A stretch of DNA of 51,754 bases from Glycomyces arizonensis DSM 44726. Lineage in GTDB: Bacteria; Actinomycetota; Actinomycetes; Mycobacteriales; Micromonosporaceae. The stretch spans positions 1 through 51,754 of the forward strand of contig NZ_AXWO01000033.1 in the NCBI RefSeq assembly GCF_000482705.1. Direction: 5' to 3'. The notes under the pieces are model-generated. The model was given only the letters and a program-made list of their open reading frames with translations, did not search any database and had not been told where the DNA came from. How positions within the stretch are numbered: position 1 is the first letter of the stretch; each line of letters begins with the position of its first letter. This document shows, in pieces, positions 9,089 to 16,230 of the stretch. A program made the translations under genes and the position numbers.

Positions 9089-9104
9089 TCTCGTGAAAGC
9101 CGTG
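9089..9104 (-). repeat. right terminal inverted repeat of the ISAs1-type element
   Basis: Sixteen bases that are the exact reverse complement of 8244-8259. They lie within the degraded end of the transposase frame. Confidence 0.8.
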
Positions 9105-9105
9105 C

Positions 9106-9288
9106 GGTGACCCAGGCGAATACGCCTGCCTGGTCGAGGCCGTTCTCGCCGGGGCCTGCAAGAAGCGGCTGGCTGCCGAGTACGGGATCGGCCTCCGGAG
9201 CGTGTGCCGGCTTGTGCCCGCTCGGCGGCGGGGCACGCTTTCGGGTGGCTGTTCTTCGGCGGTCATCGCCTCGGACACGGCGCCCTGA
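9106..9288 (+). pseudogene. helix-turn-helix gene fragment next to the insertion sequence
   Basis: Directly after the right terminal repeat an open frame with no start codon reads GDPGEYACLVEAVLAGACKK and then RLAAEYGIGLRSVCRLV. This resembles a resolvase- or transposon-type helix-turn-helix. It ends at TGA 9286-9288. No matching N-terminal half is evident left of the element. The parent gene is not identified. Confidence 0.35.
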
Positions 9289-9436
9289 GGTTCGGCCTGC
9301 TTGCTGCCGGTTCTGAAGACTGCGGTGACCGGTCGCCATGTTTGAGCGCGGTTCGCGTCGCGCGGTTGCCTACTACGGTGTTTCCGCTCTTACCAGCGGC
9401 CCTCTCGGTTCTCCGCCGGTCAACCTATATCAGTGA

Positions 9437-9474
9437 TTCGTAAAAATAGAACAGTGGTGTATCGTAGGTATACA
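9437..9474 (+). promoter_or_regulatory. promoter of the tetR-type gene, probably leaderless
   Basis: TTCGTA (9437-9442) and TATCGT (9460-9465) are 17 nt apart, and the ATG follows 8 nt later with no ribosome site. A short inverted repeat TGTAT-7-ATACA (9458-9474) overlaps the -10 and the start codon and could be an autoregulatory operator. The surrounding 50 bp are unusually AT-rich. Confidence 0.4.
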
Positions 9475-10187
9475 TGGAGTCGGGTAGGAGCCGTCTGATC
9501 GAGGCGACGCGTTCGATGTTGACGGAACAGCCGGGGCGTGTGCCGAGCACTCGTGAGTTGTATGAGGCGGCAGGTGTCGCCGCTCCAACGCTGTATCACC
9601 ACTTCGGGGACAAGGACGGTCTCTTGCAGGCCGTGGCCGAGGAGGCGTTCGCCGAATATCTGGAGCGCAAGCGCACGGTTCCCCGTACCGGTGATCTGCT
9701 CGCCGACTTCGCAGCGGGTTGGGACATGCACGTGGGTTTCGGGGTGGAGAACCCTGCCCTGTATGCACTCATGTACGGCCGTGCGGGCCACCGGCGGTCC
9801 CGCGTCGCACGGACGGCCGAAGCTGAACTGCGCCGCGGTCTCGAACGCCTCGCCGACGCGGGACTGCTCCGCATGGACGTGGACGAGGCGGTCGCCCTCA
9901 CTACCGCGATGGCGATCGGCTGCGTCACCCGGCTGCTCTATGACGGCGGATCAGCGACCGGACCACTCGCCGAAACGATGTGTACGGCGCTGATGTCCGA
10001 GCTGACAGGGCACGCGCAAGAGCTCGGTCCCGCCGACCACGCCGCAGCGCTGCTGCTCGCTCGGCTCGGATCGACTCCTGGGCTGTTCACCACGGCAGAG
10101 GAGGCGCTGTTGCGGCAATGGCTGCGCACCCTCATCGAACATGTCACGCCCGCACAAGACGCACGGGAACAAGGAGCGGAGAGATGA
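9474..10187 (+). CDS. TetR-family transcriptional regulator
   Basis: The 237-residue protein has an N-terminal TetR helix-turn-helix (STRELYEAAGVAAPTLYHHF followed by GDKDGLLQAV). The ligand-binding helical domain is about 170 residues and contains the actinobacterial TetR C-terminal motif MHVGFGVENPALYALMYG. This corresponds to the WHG/TetR_C_33-like group. Its stop overlaps the aldo-keto reductase start (ATGA), so the two are co-transcribed and the reductase is a likely target. The short palindrome over its own start suggests autoregulation. The inducer is unknown. Confidence 0.9.
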   Translation: MESGRSRLIEATRSMLTEQPGRVPSTRELYEAAGVAAPTLYHHFGDKDGLLQAVAEEAFAEYLERKRTVPRTGDLLADFAAGWDMHVGFGVENPALYALMYGRAGHRRSRVARTAEAELRRGLERLADAGLLRMDVDEAVALTTAMAIGCVTRLLYDGGSATGPLAETMCTALMSELTGHAQELGPADHAAALLLARLGSTPGLFTTAEEALLRQWLRTLIEHVTPAQDAREQGAER

Positions 10188-11155
10188 CCACGTCCACCAA
10201 CGAGGCGTTCGCGCCCACCCTTCTGCTGGGAGGGACGGACCGGGTATCCCGCCTCGGATACGGCGCCATGCGGCTGGCCGGTCGGGGCGTCATCGGACTG
10301 CCCGACGATGTACGCGGCGCGATCGACGTGCTCCGCGGCGCGGTGGAACAGGGGGTGCAGTTCTTCGACACTGCCAATGCCTACGGGCCGCGCACGGTCA
10401 ACCAAGTCATCGGGCGGGCACTCAGCCCGTTCGAGGACGGCGTCATGATCGGGAACAAGGTCGGCGCCTGGCGCGGTCCCGCCGGCGAATGGTTGATCGA
10501 CAGCCGCCCGGCGACCGTGCGCACCCAGGTCGAGGACGCCTTGCTCGATCTGCGAGCCGAGGTCAGCCCGCTCACCTATCTGCGTCTGTGGGGCGACAGT
10601 CAGGCACCGGGGAGCTCCCCTGCGGAAGAGGTGCCGCTCGAAGACGCGCTCGGGGCCCTGATCGAGTTGCGCGACGAGGGAAAGGTCCGCCACATCGGTC
10701 TCTCCGGCGCGTCGCCCGAGATGCTGGAGCGGGCACAGCGTCTCACGCCGATCGCGGCGATACAGAACCGGTTCAACCTGATCGATCGCAGTGGCGTCGA
10801 GGTGCTCGAGGCGTGTGAACGCGATGGCATCGCCTTCGTCCCCTACTTCCCCCTCGCGACCGGCACGCTCGGCGACCTCGCGGCGCTCACTCAGCCTGCT
10901 CGGCGTCTCGGCGTCTCGACATCGGTGGTGGCTCTGGGCTGGCTGCTCCGACGTTCGCCCGTGATCATCCCGATCCCGGGCACCAAGTCCCTGGAGCACC
11001 TGGCGGACAATATCCGCGCGCTCGACGTCGCGGCCGAGCTGACCGATGGGGAGGTCAACACCTTGACGGCCGTCGAGGATGAGGAGTCCGCGTCACTGGA
11101 CACGATGTCGGCGCAGATGATCGACGCACTGACCCGCCGCCAAGCATCAGCGTGA
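10184..11155 (+). CDS. aldo/keto reductase (YdbC/PdxI-like)
   Basis: The 323-residue protein is a TIM-barrel NADPH-dependent oxidoreductase. The start is ATG 10184 with AAGGAG 7 nt upstream. Visible motifs are RLGYGAMRLAG, the catalytic Asp and Tyr in FFDTANAYG, the Lys in IGNKVG, and the NADP-binding end IIPIPGTKSLEHLADNI. The position that in most family members is a catalytic His (LHxxD) reads YLRLWGD here, so His is absent. The YdbC/pyridoxal reductase-like group also has LR in this place. The substrate is therefore some aldehyde or ketone, not determinable from sequence. It is coupled to the TetR gene by a 4-nt overlap. Confidence 0.88.
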   Translation: MTTSTNEAFAPTLLLGGTDRVSRLGYGAMRLAGRGVIGLPDDVRGAIDVLRGAVEQGVQFFDTANAYGPRTVNQVIGRALSPFEDGVMIGNKVGAWRGPAGEWLIDSRPATVRTQVEDALLDLRAEVSPLTYLRLWGDSQAPGSSPAEEVPLEDALGALIELRDEGKVRHIGLSGASPEMLERAQRLTPIAAIQNRFNLIDRSGVEVLEACERDGIAFVPYFPLATGTLGDLAALTQPARRLGVSTSVVALGWLLRRSPVIIPIPGTKSLEHLADNIRALDVAAELTDGEVNTLTAVEDEESASLDTMSAQMIDALTRRQASA

Positions 11156-11594
11156 CCGCGCCACGGCTGGGCAGTCGGTTGCGCCTCGTAGCCGCACTCG
11201 CCTTGCGCTTGGCGCCGTCGCAGTGGAGGGTAGCGGCGCCTCGAACGGGCACAAGTTTCGGCCCAAATCCTCGGTTCCGCAGCCACACGCTGAAACTCGC
11301 TGCGACGCTGGCGTCGACCCATTTGATGACGGCGGCCTTGGCGGTGTTGTAAGCGAGACCGCCAAGGTGGCGGCGCTGCATGGGTGGATCACGATGAGAG
11401 CTGCGTCCGGCCGTGCAAGGGGAATGCCCTCACGATACCCAGCGTCGGAGACGAGCGCGTACCTCGAAACACCGAATCGGAGACCACCTTGCGATCACGA
11501 GGGACGGGGAGTCAGGGGAGTTCTGGCCATAACCCGTCATAACCAAAACTGGATCGTTTAACATGAGGTGTAACTGCCTGTATGTCTGATTCTG
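11156..11594 (+). other. 439-bp gap without a supported gene
   Basis: No frame here has family motifs, a ribosome site or normal codon use. A minus-strand frame of about 100 codons has the look of decayed sequence rather than a gene. The last 70 bases before the tRNA are AT-richer (ATAACC repeated, GATCGTTTAACATGAGG) and hold no recognisable att-like copy of the tRNA end. Confidence 0.5.
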
Positions 11595-11666
11595 TGGGCG
11601 CTACTGGGTTCGAACCAGTGACATCTGCCTTGTAAGGGCAGCGCTCTACCGCTGAGCTAAGCACCC
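11595..11666 (-). tRNA. tRNA-Val (anticodon UAC)
   Basis: Read on the minus strand it folds as a normal 72-nt cloverleaf. The acceptor GGGTGCT pairs with AGCGCCC (one G-U), the D arm is GCTC/GAGC, the anticodon stem CTGCC/GGCAG closes a CTTACAA loop with anticodon TAC, and the T arm is ACTGG-TTCGAAC-CCAGT. The discriminator is A, and CCA is not encoded. Confidence 0.95.
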
Positions 11667-11794
11667 CGGGCGCGCCGGGAGGGCGGGCCGAGCGTGAGAA
11701 AGGGTACCTGAATGCGGGCCCCCGCGCGAGTCCAGGGTCTTCTCCGTGGAATTGGAGAGGCGCCGGTGTTGTTGCAGATGCCGTGACTCAGATG

Positions 11795-12484
11795 ATGCGT
11801 GTCGATGTGTGGTCGGATATCTCCTGCCCTTGGTGCTACGTCGGGAAGGCCCGTTTCGGGAAGGCCGTCGAGGAGTTCGGTGGGGAGGTCGAGGTCCGGC
11901 ACCGGTCGTTCGAGCTCGATCCGCACCGCGGCACCGAGGAGACCGAGCAGGTGGTCGCGATGCTCTCGAAGAAGTACGGCATGAGCGCACAGCAGGCCCA
12001 GGAGGGCGAGGAACGGCTCAAAGGCCTGGCCGCCGCCGAGGGCCTTGAGTATCGGGCCGAGGGCCGCGACCACGGCGGCAGTTTCGACATCCACCGGCTG
12101 CTGCACCTGGCCGCCGAGCGCGGGCTCGCCGACGAGGCGTGGCAGGCCTTCTACACCGCGAACTTCGCCGAGGAGGCGTCGCTGTTCAGCCGCGACCGCA
12201 TCACCGAGGTCGCCGTCAAGGCCGGGCTCGAGGAGAGCGAGGTCGAGGCGGTGCTCGACGATCCCGCCGCCTACCGCGACGCCGTCCGCGCCGACGAGGC
12301 CGAGGCCGCGAGCCTCGGCGCGACCGGCGTGCCGTTCTTCGTCATCGACGGCAAGTACGGCGTCTCCGGCGCCCAGCCGACCGAGGTGTTCGCCCAGGTG
12401 CTCGAGAAGGCGTGGGACGAAAGGAAGCCGGTGGTGCTCGGCGGCGACGCCGAGGCGTGCGGGCCCGAGGGGTGCGCCGTTTAG
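11795..12484 (+). CDS. DsbA/FrnE-like thioredoxin-fold oxidoreductase
   Basis: The protein (229 residues from ATG 11795) begins MRVDVWSDISCPWCYVGK, the FrnE/2-hydroxychromene isomerase-type start with a CPWC redox motif at residues 11-14. The helical insert follows (FDIHRLLHLAAERG), then the conserved cis-Pro loop GATGVPFFVIDGKYGVSGAQ, which closes the thioredoxin fold. There is no signal peptide, so it is cytosolic. It probably catalyses thiol-disulfide exchange or a glutathione/mycothiol-type isomerisation. Earlier in-frame starts exist (GTG 11783, ATG 11792). None has a ribosome site, and 11795 matches family N-termini. It is monocistronic between the tRNA and the next gene. Confidence 0.88.
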   Translation: MRVDVWSDISCPWCYVGKARFGKAVEEFGGEVEVRHRSFELDPHRGTEETEQVVAMLSKKYGMSAQQAQEGEERLKGLAAAEGLEYRAEGRDHGGSFDIHRLLHLAAERGLADEAWQAFYTANFAEEASLFSRDRITEVAVKAGLEESEVEAVLDDPAAYRDAVRADEAEAASLGATGVPFFVIDGKYGVSGAQPTEVFAQVLEKAWDERKPVVLGGDAEACGPEGCAV

Positions 12485-12557
12485 CAATCCCTCACGAGCG
12501 GCCTCCTCCCGGAATAGTCTGAGGCGAACATCGCCAATCGAAGAGGAGGTCGCCACC

Positions 12558-13721
12558 ATGCCGATGGACCGCGAGACACGGCTCCGCCTGGTCAACCTGC
12601 GCGACGATACCGGCGTGCTCTCGCTCTACATCAACGCCGACCCCCAGCAGGAGGGGTCGAAGCCGCCATGGCGCAACCGGTTCGAGCAGAGCGTCAAGCG
12701 GCTGCTCGAATCGGTCGACGCCCCCACCCGCGGCGTCCTCGACCGTCGACTCCACGACATGGAACTCGAGATCGAGGAGTTCATGCGCCCCGGCTCGTCC
12801 GGCATCGGACGGGCCCTGTTCGTGCCGCTCAGCGACGGCGAGACGTTCAGCGTCGCGATGCAGACGCCGCTGACCGACCGGGTCGCGCTCGCGCGCCGCT
12901 CCCACATCACGCCCATGTTCGCCGCCTGGGCCGAAGGCTCCCCCATGGGGATCGCCGTCGTCGACGGGCGCGGGATGCGCATCCTCGACAGCCGCTTCGG
13001 CCGCTGCGAGGAGATCTCCGGCCTCGCCTTCGAACTCGACACCGACGAGTGGCGAGAGATGGCCGGACCGGTCAGGTCGCGCGGCGCCTGGGGCAACGGT
13101 CAGCAGACCATGGCCACGCAGCGGGACCTGTTCGACTTCCGCATCGCCGAGCACCTGGCCAGGTTCCTGGCCGCCGCGCACACCTCGCTGGAGTCGCATG
13201 TGAACGCGTTCGGCTGGGAGATCCTCGTCGTCACCGGCGAGCCCGAACTCGTCGACGCCGCCTCGAAGTCGCTCAGCAATTCGTTGAAGGCCGAGGTGGT
13301 GGCCGCCCAGCAGGTGGTCGGCCAGCTCTCGGCGGCGCAGATCCAGCAGACGCTGGCCGACGAGATGGCCCGGGCCAGGCACCGCCGCGACGAGCGGCTC
13401 GCCGCCGACTTCGCCGAGGCCCCGCCGAAGGCCGCGATGGGCTCGACGCAGGTCCTCGACGCGCTCCAGACCGGGCGCGTCGACCGGCTGCTGTTCGAGC
13501 GCGACTCGGTCTGGAGCGGGCAGCGCATCCCGCCGGGGGCGGTCCTGGCCGACGGGATCGTCCAGGACGACCCCGACGCCGCCACGGCCGTGGCGCAGGC
13601 GCAGCTGGGGGAGCAGATGATCGACATGGCCTTCTCCACGGACGCCTCGGTGTCGATCCTGAGCGACGAGGCGCGCCTGCCCGAGCAGGCCGGCGGCGTG
13701 GGGGCGTTCCTGCGATGGTGA
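12558..13721 (+). CDS. bacterial eRF1-like (baeRF/VLRF1-type) protein
   Basis: The 387-residue protein starts at ATG 12558 behind GAGGAGG. It opens with LRLVNLRDDTGVLSLYINAD, the hallmark start of actinobacterial proteins related to domains 2 and 3 of archaeal/eukaryotic peptide-release factor aRF1/eRF1 (the baeRF families, including the Vms1-like group). The middle has an RNase H-like layout (MGIAVVDGRGMRILDSRFGR) and then a basic region with FDFRIAEHLARFLAAAHTSL. The end resembles the pelota/eRF1 third domain (DALQTGRVDRLLFERDSVW). A GGQ-like tip is not obvious: the nearest sequence is RGAWGNGQQ around residue 180, which holds GNGQQ and could be the catalytic loop. The role in freeing peptides or stalled ribosomes is family-level inference. 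Confidence 0.7.
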   Translation: MPMDRETRLRLVNLRDDTGVLSLYINADPQQEGSKPPWRNRFEQSVKRLLESVDAPTRGVLDRRLHDMELEIEEFMRPGSSGIGRALFVPLSDGETFSVAMQTPLTDRVALARRSHITPMFAAWAEGSPMGIAVVDGRGMRILDSRFGRCEEISGLAFELDTDEWREMAGPVRSRGAWGNGQQTMATQRDLFDFRIAEHLARFLAAAHTSLESHVNAFGWEILVVTGEPELVDAASKSLSNSLKAEVVAAQQVVGQLSAAQIQQTLADEMARARHRRDERLAADFAEAPPKAAMGSTQVLDALQTGRVDRLLFERDSVWSGQRIPPGAVLADGIVQDDPDAATAVAQAQLGEQMIDMAFSTDASVSILSDEARLPEQAGGVGAFLRW

Positions 13722-13722
13722 G

Positions 13723-13741
13723 TTAGGTCACGCTAACCTTA
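13723..13741 (+). promoter_or_regulatory. candidate DtxR/IdeR iron box
   Basis: TTAGGTCACGCTAACCTTA matches the 19-bp DtxR/IdeR consensus TTAGGTTAGSCTAACCTAA at about 15 positions. It contains a TANNNT -10-like box (TAACCT, 13734-13739). It begins two bases after the stop of the eRF1-like gene and is followed within 20 bp by a terminator, so no protein gene sits under it. Confidence 0.5.
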
Positions 13742-13758
13742 ATTCGGCAGTACGTTCA

Positions 13759-13795
13759 GGGCCGCGGGCACTCACCTCCCGCGGCCCCGTTTTTG
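13759..13795 (+). terminator. Rho-independent terminator
   Basis: A 10-bp perfect stem, GGGCCGCGGG (13759-13768) with CCCGCGGCCC (13778-13787) and a 9-nt loop, is followed by CGTTTTT. It ends the eRF1-like transcript and any short RNA from the iron-box promoter. Confidence 0.85.
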
Positions 13796-13876
13796 TGTGC
13801 ACTGCCTTGTGTGTTCCGGATCATCTCGTTCCCGCAAGCGGTGTGCCTTCTGCCGGTTCCGGTTTGGTGCTACCGT

Positions 13877-13898
13877 TAATTCATCACACGATGAATTA
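13877..13898 (+). promoter_or_regulatory. operator-like palindrome upstream of the monooxygenase
   Basis: TAATTCATC-ACAC-GATGAATTA is a perfect 9-bp inverted repeat with a 4-bp centre, 34 bp before the monooxygenase start and much AT-richer than its surroundings. Size and position suit a TetR- or MarR-type repressor site. No such regulator gene is adjacent. Confidence 0.5.
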
Positions 13899-13932
13899 CG
13901 TAGTTCGGCCACCACCTCCAAGGGAGACAACC

Positions 13933-15330
13933 ATGTCGAACCAGCAAGCAGCAGTCATCGTCGTCGGCGCCGGGCCCACCGGCCTCCTGCTGGCCGGCGA
14001 TCTCGCCGAGGCCGGCGTCGAGGTCGTCCTCCTCGAGAAGCGCGCCGCCGAACTGTCCAATCTCTCGCGCGCCTTCGCGGTGCACGCGCGCACCCTCGAG
14101 ACCTTCGACGCCCGCGGCCTGGCCGACCAGGTCCTCGCCCAGGGCGGCGCCCGCATGGGCTCCGTCAGCCTCTTCGGCCGCGCTACCCTCCACCTGTCCG
14201 AATTGGAATCCCGCTTCCCGTACCTGCTGGTGGCGCCCCAGTACCACGTGGAAGCCGTCCTCCGTGAGCGCGCCATCGAGGCGGGCGCCGAGATCCGCTA
14301 CGACACCGAGGTGACCGGCGTCGTCCAAGACGGTGCGAGCGTCACCGTCACCACCTCCCAAGGCGAGGTCACCGGCGCCTACCTCGTCGGCACCGACGGC
14401 GTCCACAGCGCCGTCCGCCAGGCGATCGGGATGCCCTACCCCGGCGAGGCCGTCCTGCGCTCGCTCATCCTCGCCGACGTCAAGCTCGACGAGCCCCCCG
14501 AGCACAACCCCGCCATCCAGGGCGCCCACGGCGCGTTCGGCTTCGTGGCCGACTTCGACGACGGCTACTGGCGCGTCGTCGCCTGGAACCACGACAACCA
14601 GCAGCCCGACGACGCCCCCGTCGACCTCGACGAGCTCTCCGAGGTGACGCGCCGCTGCTTCGGCACCGACTTCGGCATGCACTCGCCGCGGTGGATCTCC
14701 CGGTTCCACTCCGACGAGCGCCAGGTGCCCAACTACCGCGACGGGCGCGTCTTCCTCGCCGGGGACGCCGCGCACTGCCACTCGCCCGCGGGCGGCCAGG
14801 GCATGAACACCGGCCTCCAGGACGCCGCCAACCTCTCATGGAAGCTCGCCGCCGTCCTGCGCGGCGCGCCTGACAAGCTCCTCGACACCTACCAGGACGA
14901 ACGCCACCCCGTCGGCGAGGCGGTCCTGAAGTTCAGCGGCGCCCTGGTCCGCTTCGCCTCCACCAGGTCGCGCGTCGTCGAGGTCCTCGGCGAGGCCGGA
15001 GCCGCCCTCGGCATGCGCGTCAAGCCCATCGCCCACCGCGCCATCGGCATGATCAGCGGCATCGGCATCCACTACGGACACGACAAGACCGTCGGCCGCC
15101 GCGCCGCCGACATCGGCCTCAAGGACGGCTCGCGGCTGTACGAGGCCCTGCGCGGCGGCCGCTTCGTCATCCTCGACAGCAGTGTGGAAGACGACCGCGC
15201 CGTCGCCGCGGCCTCGGCCGAACCCGACGGCCTCGCCCGCGTCGTCAGGCCCGACGGCTACATCGGCTGGGCCGGCGAGGACGCCCCCGAGGCCGTCGCC
15301 GCCTACCTCGACGCCCACGCCGGGCGCTGA
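13933..15330 (+). CDS. FAD-dependent aromatic monooxygenase (PHBH/MhpA type)
   Basis: The 465-residue protein has the class A flavoprotein hydroxylase motifs in order. These are the dinucleotide-binding GxGxxG near the start (IVVGAGPTGLLLAGDLAEAG), the arginine-rich segment SRAFAVHARTLETFDARGLA, the middle DG motif YLVGTDGVHSAVRQAIGM, and the second FAD motif VFLAGDAAHCHSPAGGQGMN followed by TGLQDAANLSWKLAAVLRG. A short thioredoxin-like C-terminus closes it (LARVVRPDGYIGW). It uses NAD(P)H and O2 to hydroxylate an aromatic or polyketide-like substrate. The true substrate is unknown; related enzymes occur in both catabolism and antibiotic tailoring. The start ATG 13933 has GGGAG 6 nt upstream. 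The palindrome before it suggests substrate-induced control. Confidence 0.92.
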   Translation: MSNQQAAVIVVGAGPTGLLLAGDLAEAGVEVVLLEKRAAELSNLSRAFAVHARTLETFDARGLADQVLAQGGARMGSVSLFGRATLHLSELESRFPYLLVAPQYHVEAVLRERAIEAGAEIRYDTEVTGVVQDGASVTVTTSQGEVTGAYLVGTDGVHSAVRQAIGMPYPGEAVLRSLILADVKLDEPPEHNPAIQGAHGAFGFVADFDDGYWRVVAWNHDNQQPDDAPVDLDELSEVTRRCFGTDFGMHSPRWISRFHSDERQVPNYRDGRVFLAGDAAHCHSPAGGQGMNTGLQDAANLSWKLAAVLRGAPDKLLDTYQDERHPVGEAVLKFSGALVRFASTRSRVVEVLGEAGAALGMRVKPIAHRAIGMISGIGIHYGHDKTVGRRAADIGLKDGSRLYEALRGGRFVILDSSVEDDRAVAAASAEPDGLARVVRPDGYIGWAGEDAPEAVAAYLDAHAGR

Positions 15331-15386
15331 CGCGCCGCCCGGGGCCGGCGCCGCCGCGTTCGACCGACAGCACCGCCCCGAGCGGC

Positions 15387-15392
15387 TATCGT
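15387..15392 (+). promoter_or_regulatory. -10 box of a leaderless start
   Basis: TATCGT lies 7 nt before the ATG at 15400 and no ribosome-binding site intervenes. This predicts transcription starting at or next to the start codon. Confidence 0.4.
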
Positions 15393-15399
15393 CGCAACC

Positions 15400-16230
15400 A
15401 TGGGCGCAACGCGAGAGGAAACGGACCGCGACGTACCGCTCATCGGCGGGGCCGAAGCCCCGCACCTCCACGTCATGACCTACAACCTCCGCACCGCGAC
15501 CGGCCGCTCCCCGCACCCGTGGCCGAAGCGCCGCACCGCGGTCGCCGCCCTGATCGAACACGAGCGCCCCACCGTCCTGTGCACCCAGGAAGGCCGCTTC
15601 CGCCAACTGCGCGACCTGCGCGCCGACCTCGGCGGCTACGACTGGCTCCACCTCGGCCGGGACGGCGGCAGCCGCGGCGAGTCCACCGCGATCCTGTGGG
15701 ACGAGCGGCGCCTGGAGCCGCTCGAGTACGACCACCTGTGGCTCTCGCGCCACCCTCACCTGATCGGCTCCCGCGGCTGGGGCAGCCGCACCGTCCGGAT
15801 GCTCACCTGGATCCACTTCGAGGACCTGGCGACGGGCCGGGACTTCTACGTCGTCGACGACCACCTCGACCACCGCTCCGAGCGGGCCAGGCGCAAGGGC
15901 GCCGAGATCAACGCCGACGCCGTCGCCCGCTTCCGGTCGCCGGTGGTCGTCGCCGGGGACTTCAACTGCGACGCCGGCTCCAAGGCCCACCGCATCCTCA
16001 CCCGCGCCGGTCTCACCGACGCCTGGGAGGCCGCCGAGCAGCGGCTCACACCCGCCTCGTGGGGCACGTTCAACGGCTGGCGGCGCGCCCCGGTCGAAGG
16101 CGGGCCGCGCATCGACTGGATCCTCGTGCGGGACATGGAAGTCCACCGGGCAGCCGTCAACACCCGCACCGAGGACGGCCTGCCGCCCTCCGACCACTGG
16201 CCGGTCCAGGCACTGGTCAGCCTCAAGTAG
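15400..16230 (+). CDS. endonuclease/exonuclease/phosphatase (EEP) family hydrolase
   Basis: The 276-residue protein carries the EEP catalytic set: Asn in HVMTYNLRTAT, Glu in VLCTQEGRF, His in YVVDDHLDHRSERARRKGAE, Asp and Asn in VVVAGDFNCDAG, and the terminal Asp-His in SDHWPVQAL. These bind a divalent metal and cleave a phosphodiester or phosphomonoester. The short, secretion-signal-less form is like cytosolic EEP proteins of unknown substrate (nucleic acid, phospholipid head group or nucleotide). The start appears leaderless. Its last 8 bp overlap the end of the convergent flavoprotein gene. Confidence 0.88.
   Translation: MGATREETDRDVPLIGGAEAPHLHVMTYNLRTATGRSPHPWPKRRTAVAALIEHERPTVLCTQEGRFRQLRDLRADLGGYDWLHLGRDGGSRGESTAILWDERRLEPLEYDHLWLSRHPHLIGSRGWGSRTVRMLTWIHFEDLATGRDFYVVDDHLDHRSERARRKGAEINADAVARFRSPVVVAGDFNCDAGSKAHRILTRAGLTDAWEAAEQRLTPASWGTFNGWRRAPVEGGPRIDWILVRDMEVHRAAVNTRTEDGLPPSDHWPVQALVSLK

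Larger units (their letters stand above)
8244..9104 (+). mobile_element. internally deleted ISAs1-family insertion sequence
   Basis: The element is bounded by a perfect 16-bp inverted repeat, CACGGCTTTCACGAGA at 8244-8259 and its complement at 9089-9104. Inside is a broken transposase frame with ISAs1-family N- and C-terminal parts. The element is 861 bp, well short of the usual ~1.2-1.4 kb, because the catalytic middle is missing. I see no matching target-site duplication in the ten flanking bases, so it is old or was rearranged. Confidence 0.75.

Noticed and set aside
8234..9114. Target-site duplication of the ISAs1-type element
   Set aside because: The ten bases on each side (ending GGCGCC and starting CGGTGA) do not match.
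11055..11381. 108-codon minus-strand frame beside the aldo-keto reductase gene
   Set aside because: It overlaps the 3' end of a certain gene and has no clear family match. It may contain decayed transposon sequence, but I cannot support that.
8160..11666. Genomic island integrated at the tRNA-Val gene
   Set aside because: No integrase gene is present, and no second copy of the tRNA 3' end is visible to the left within the window.
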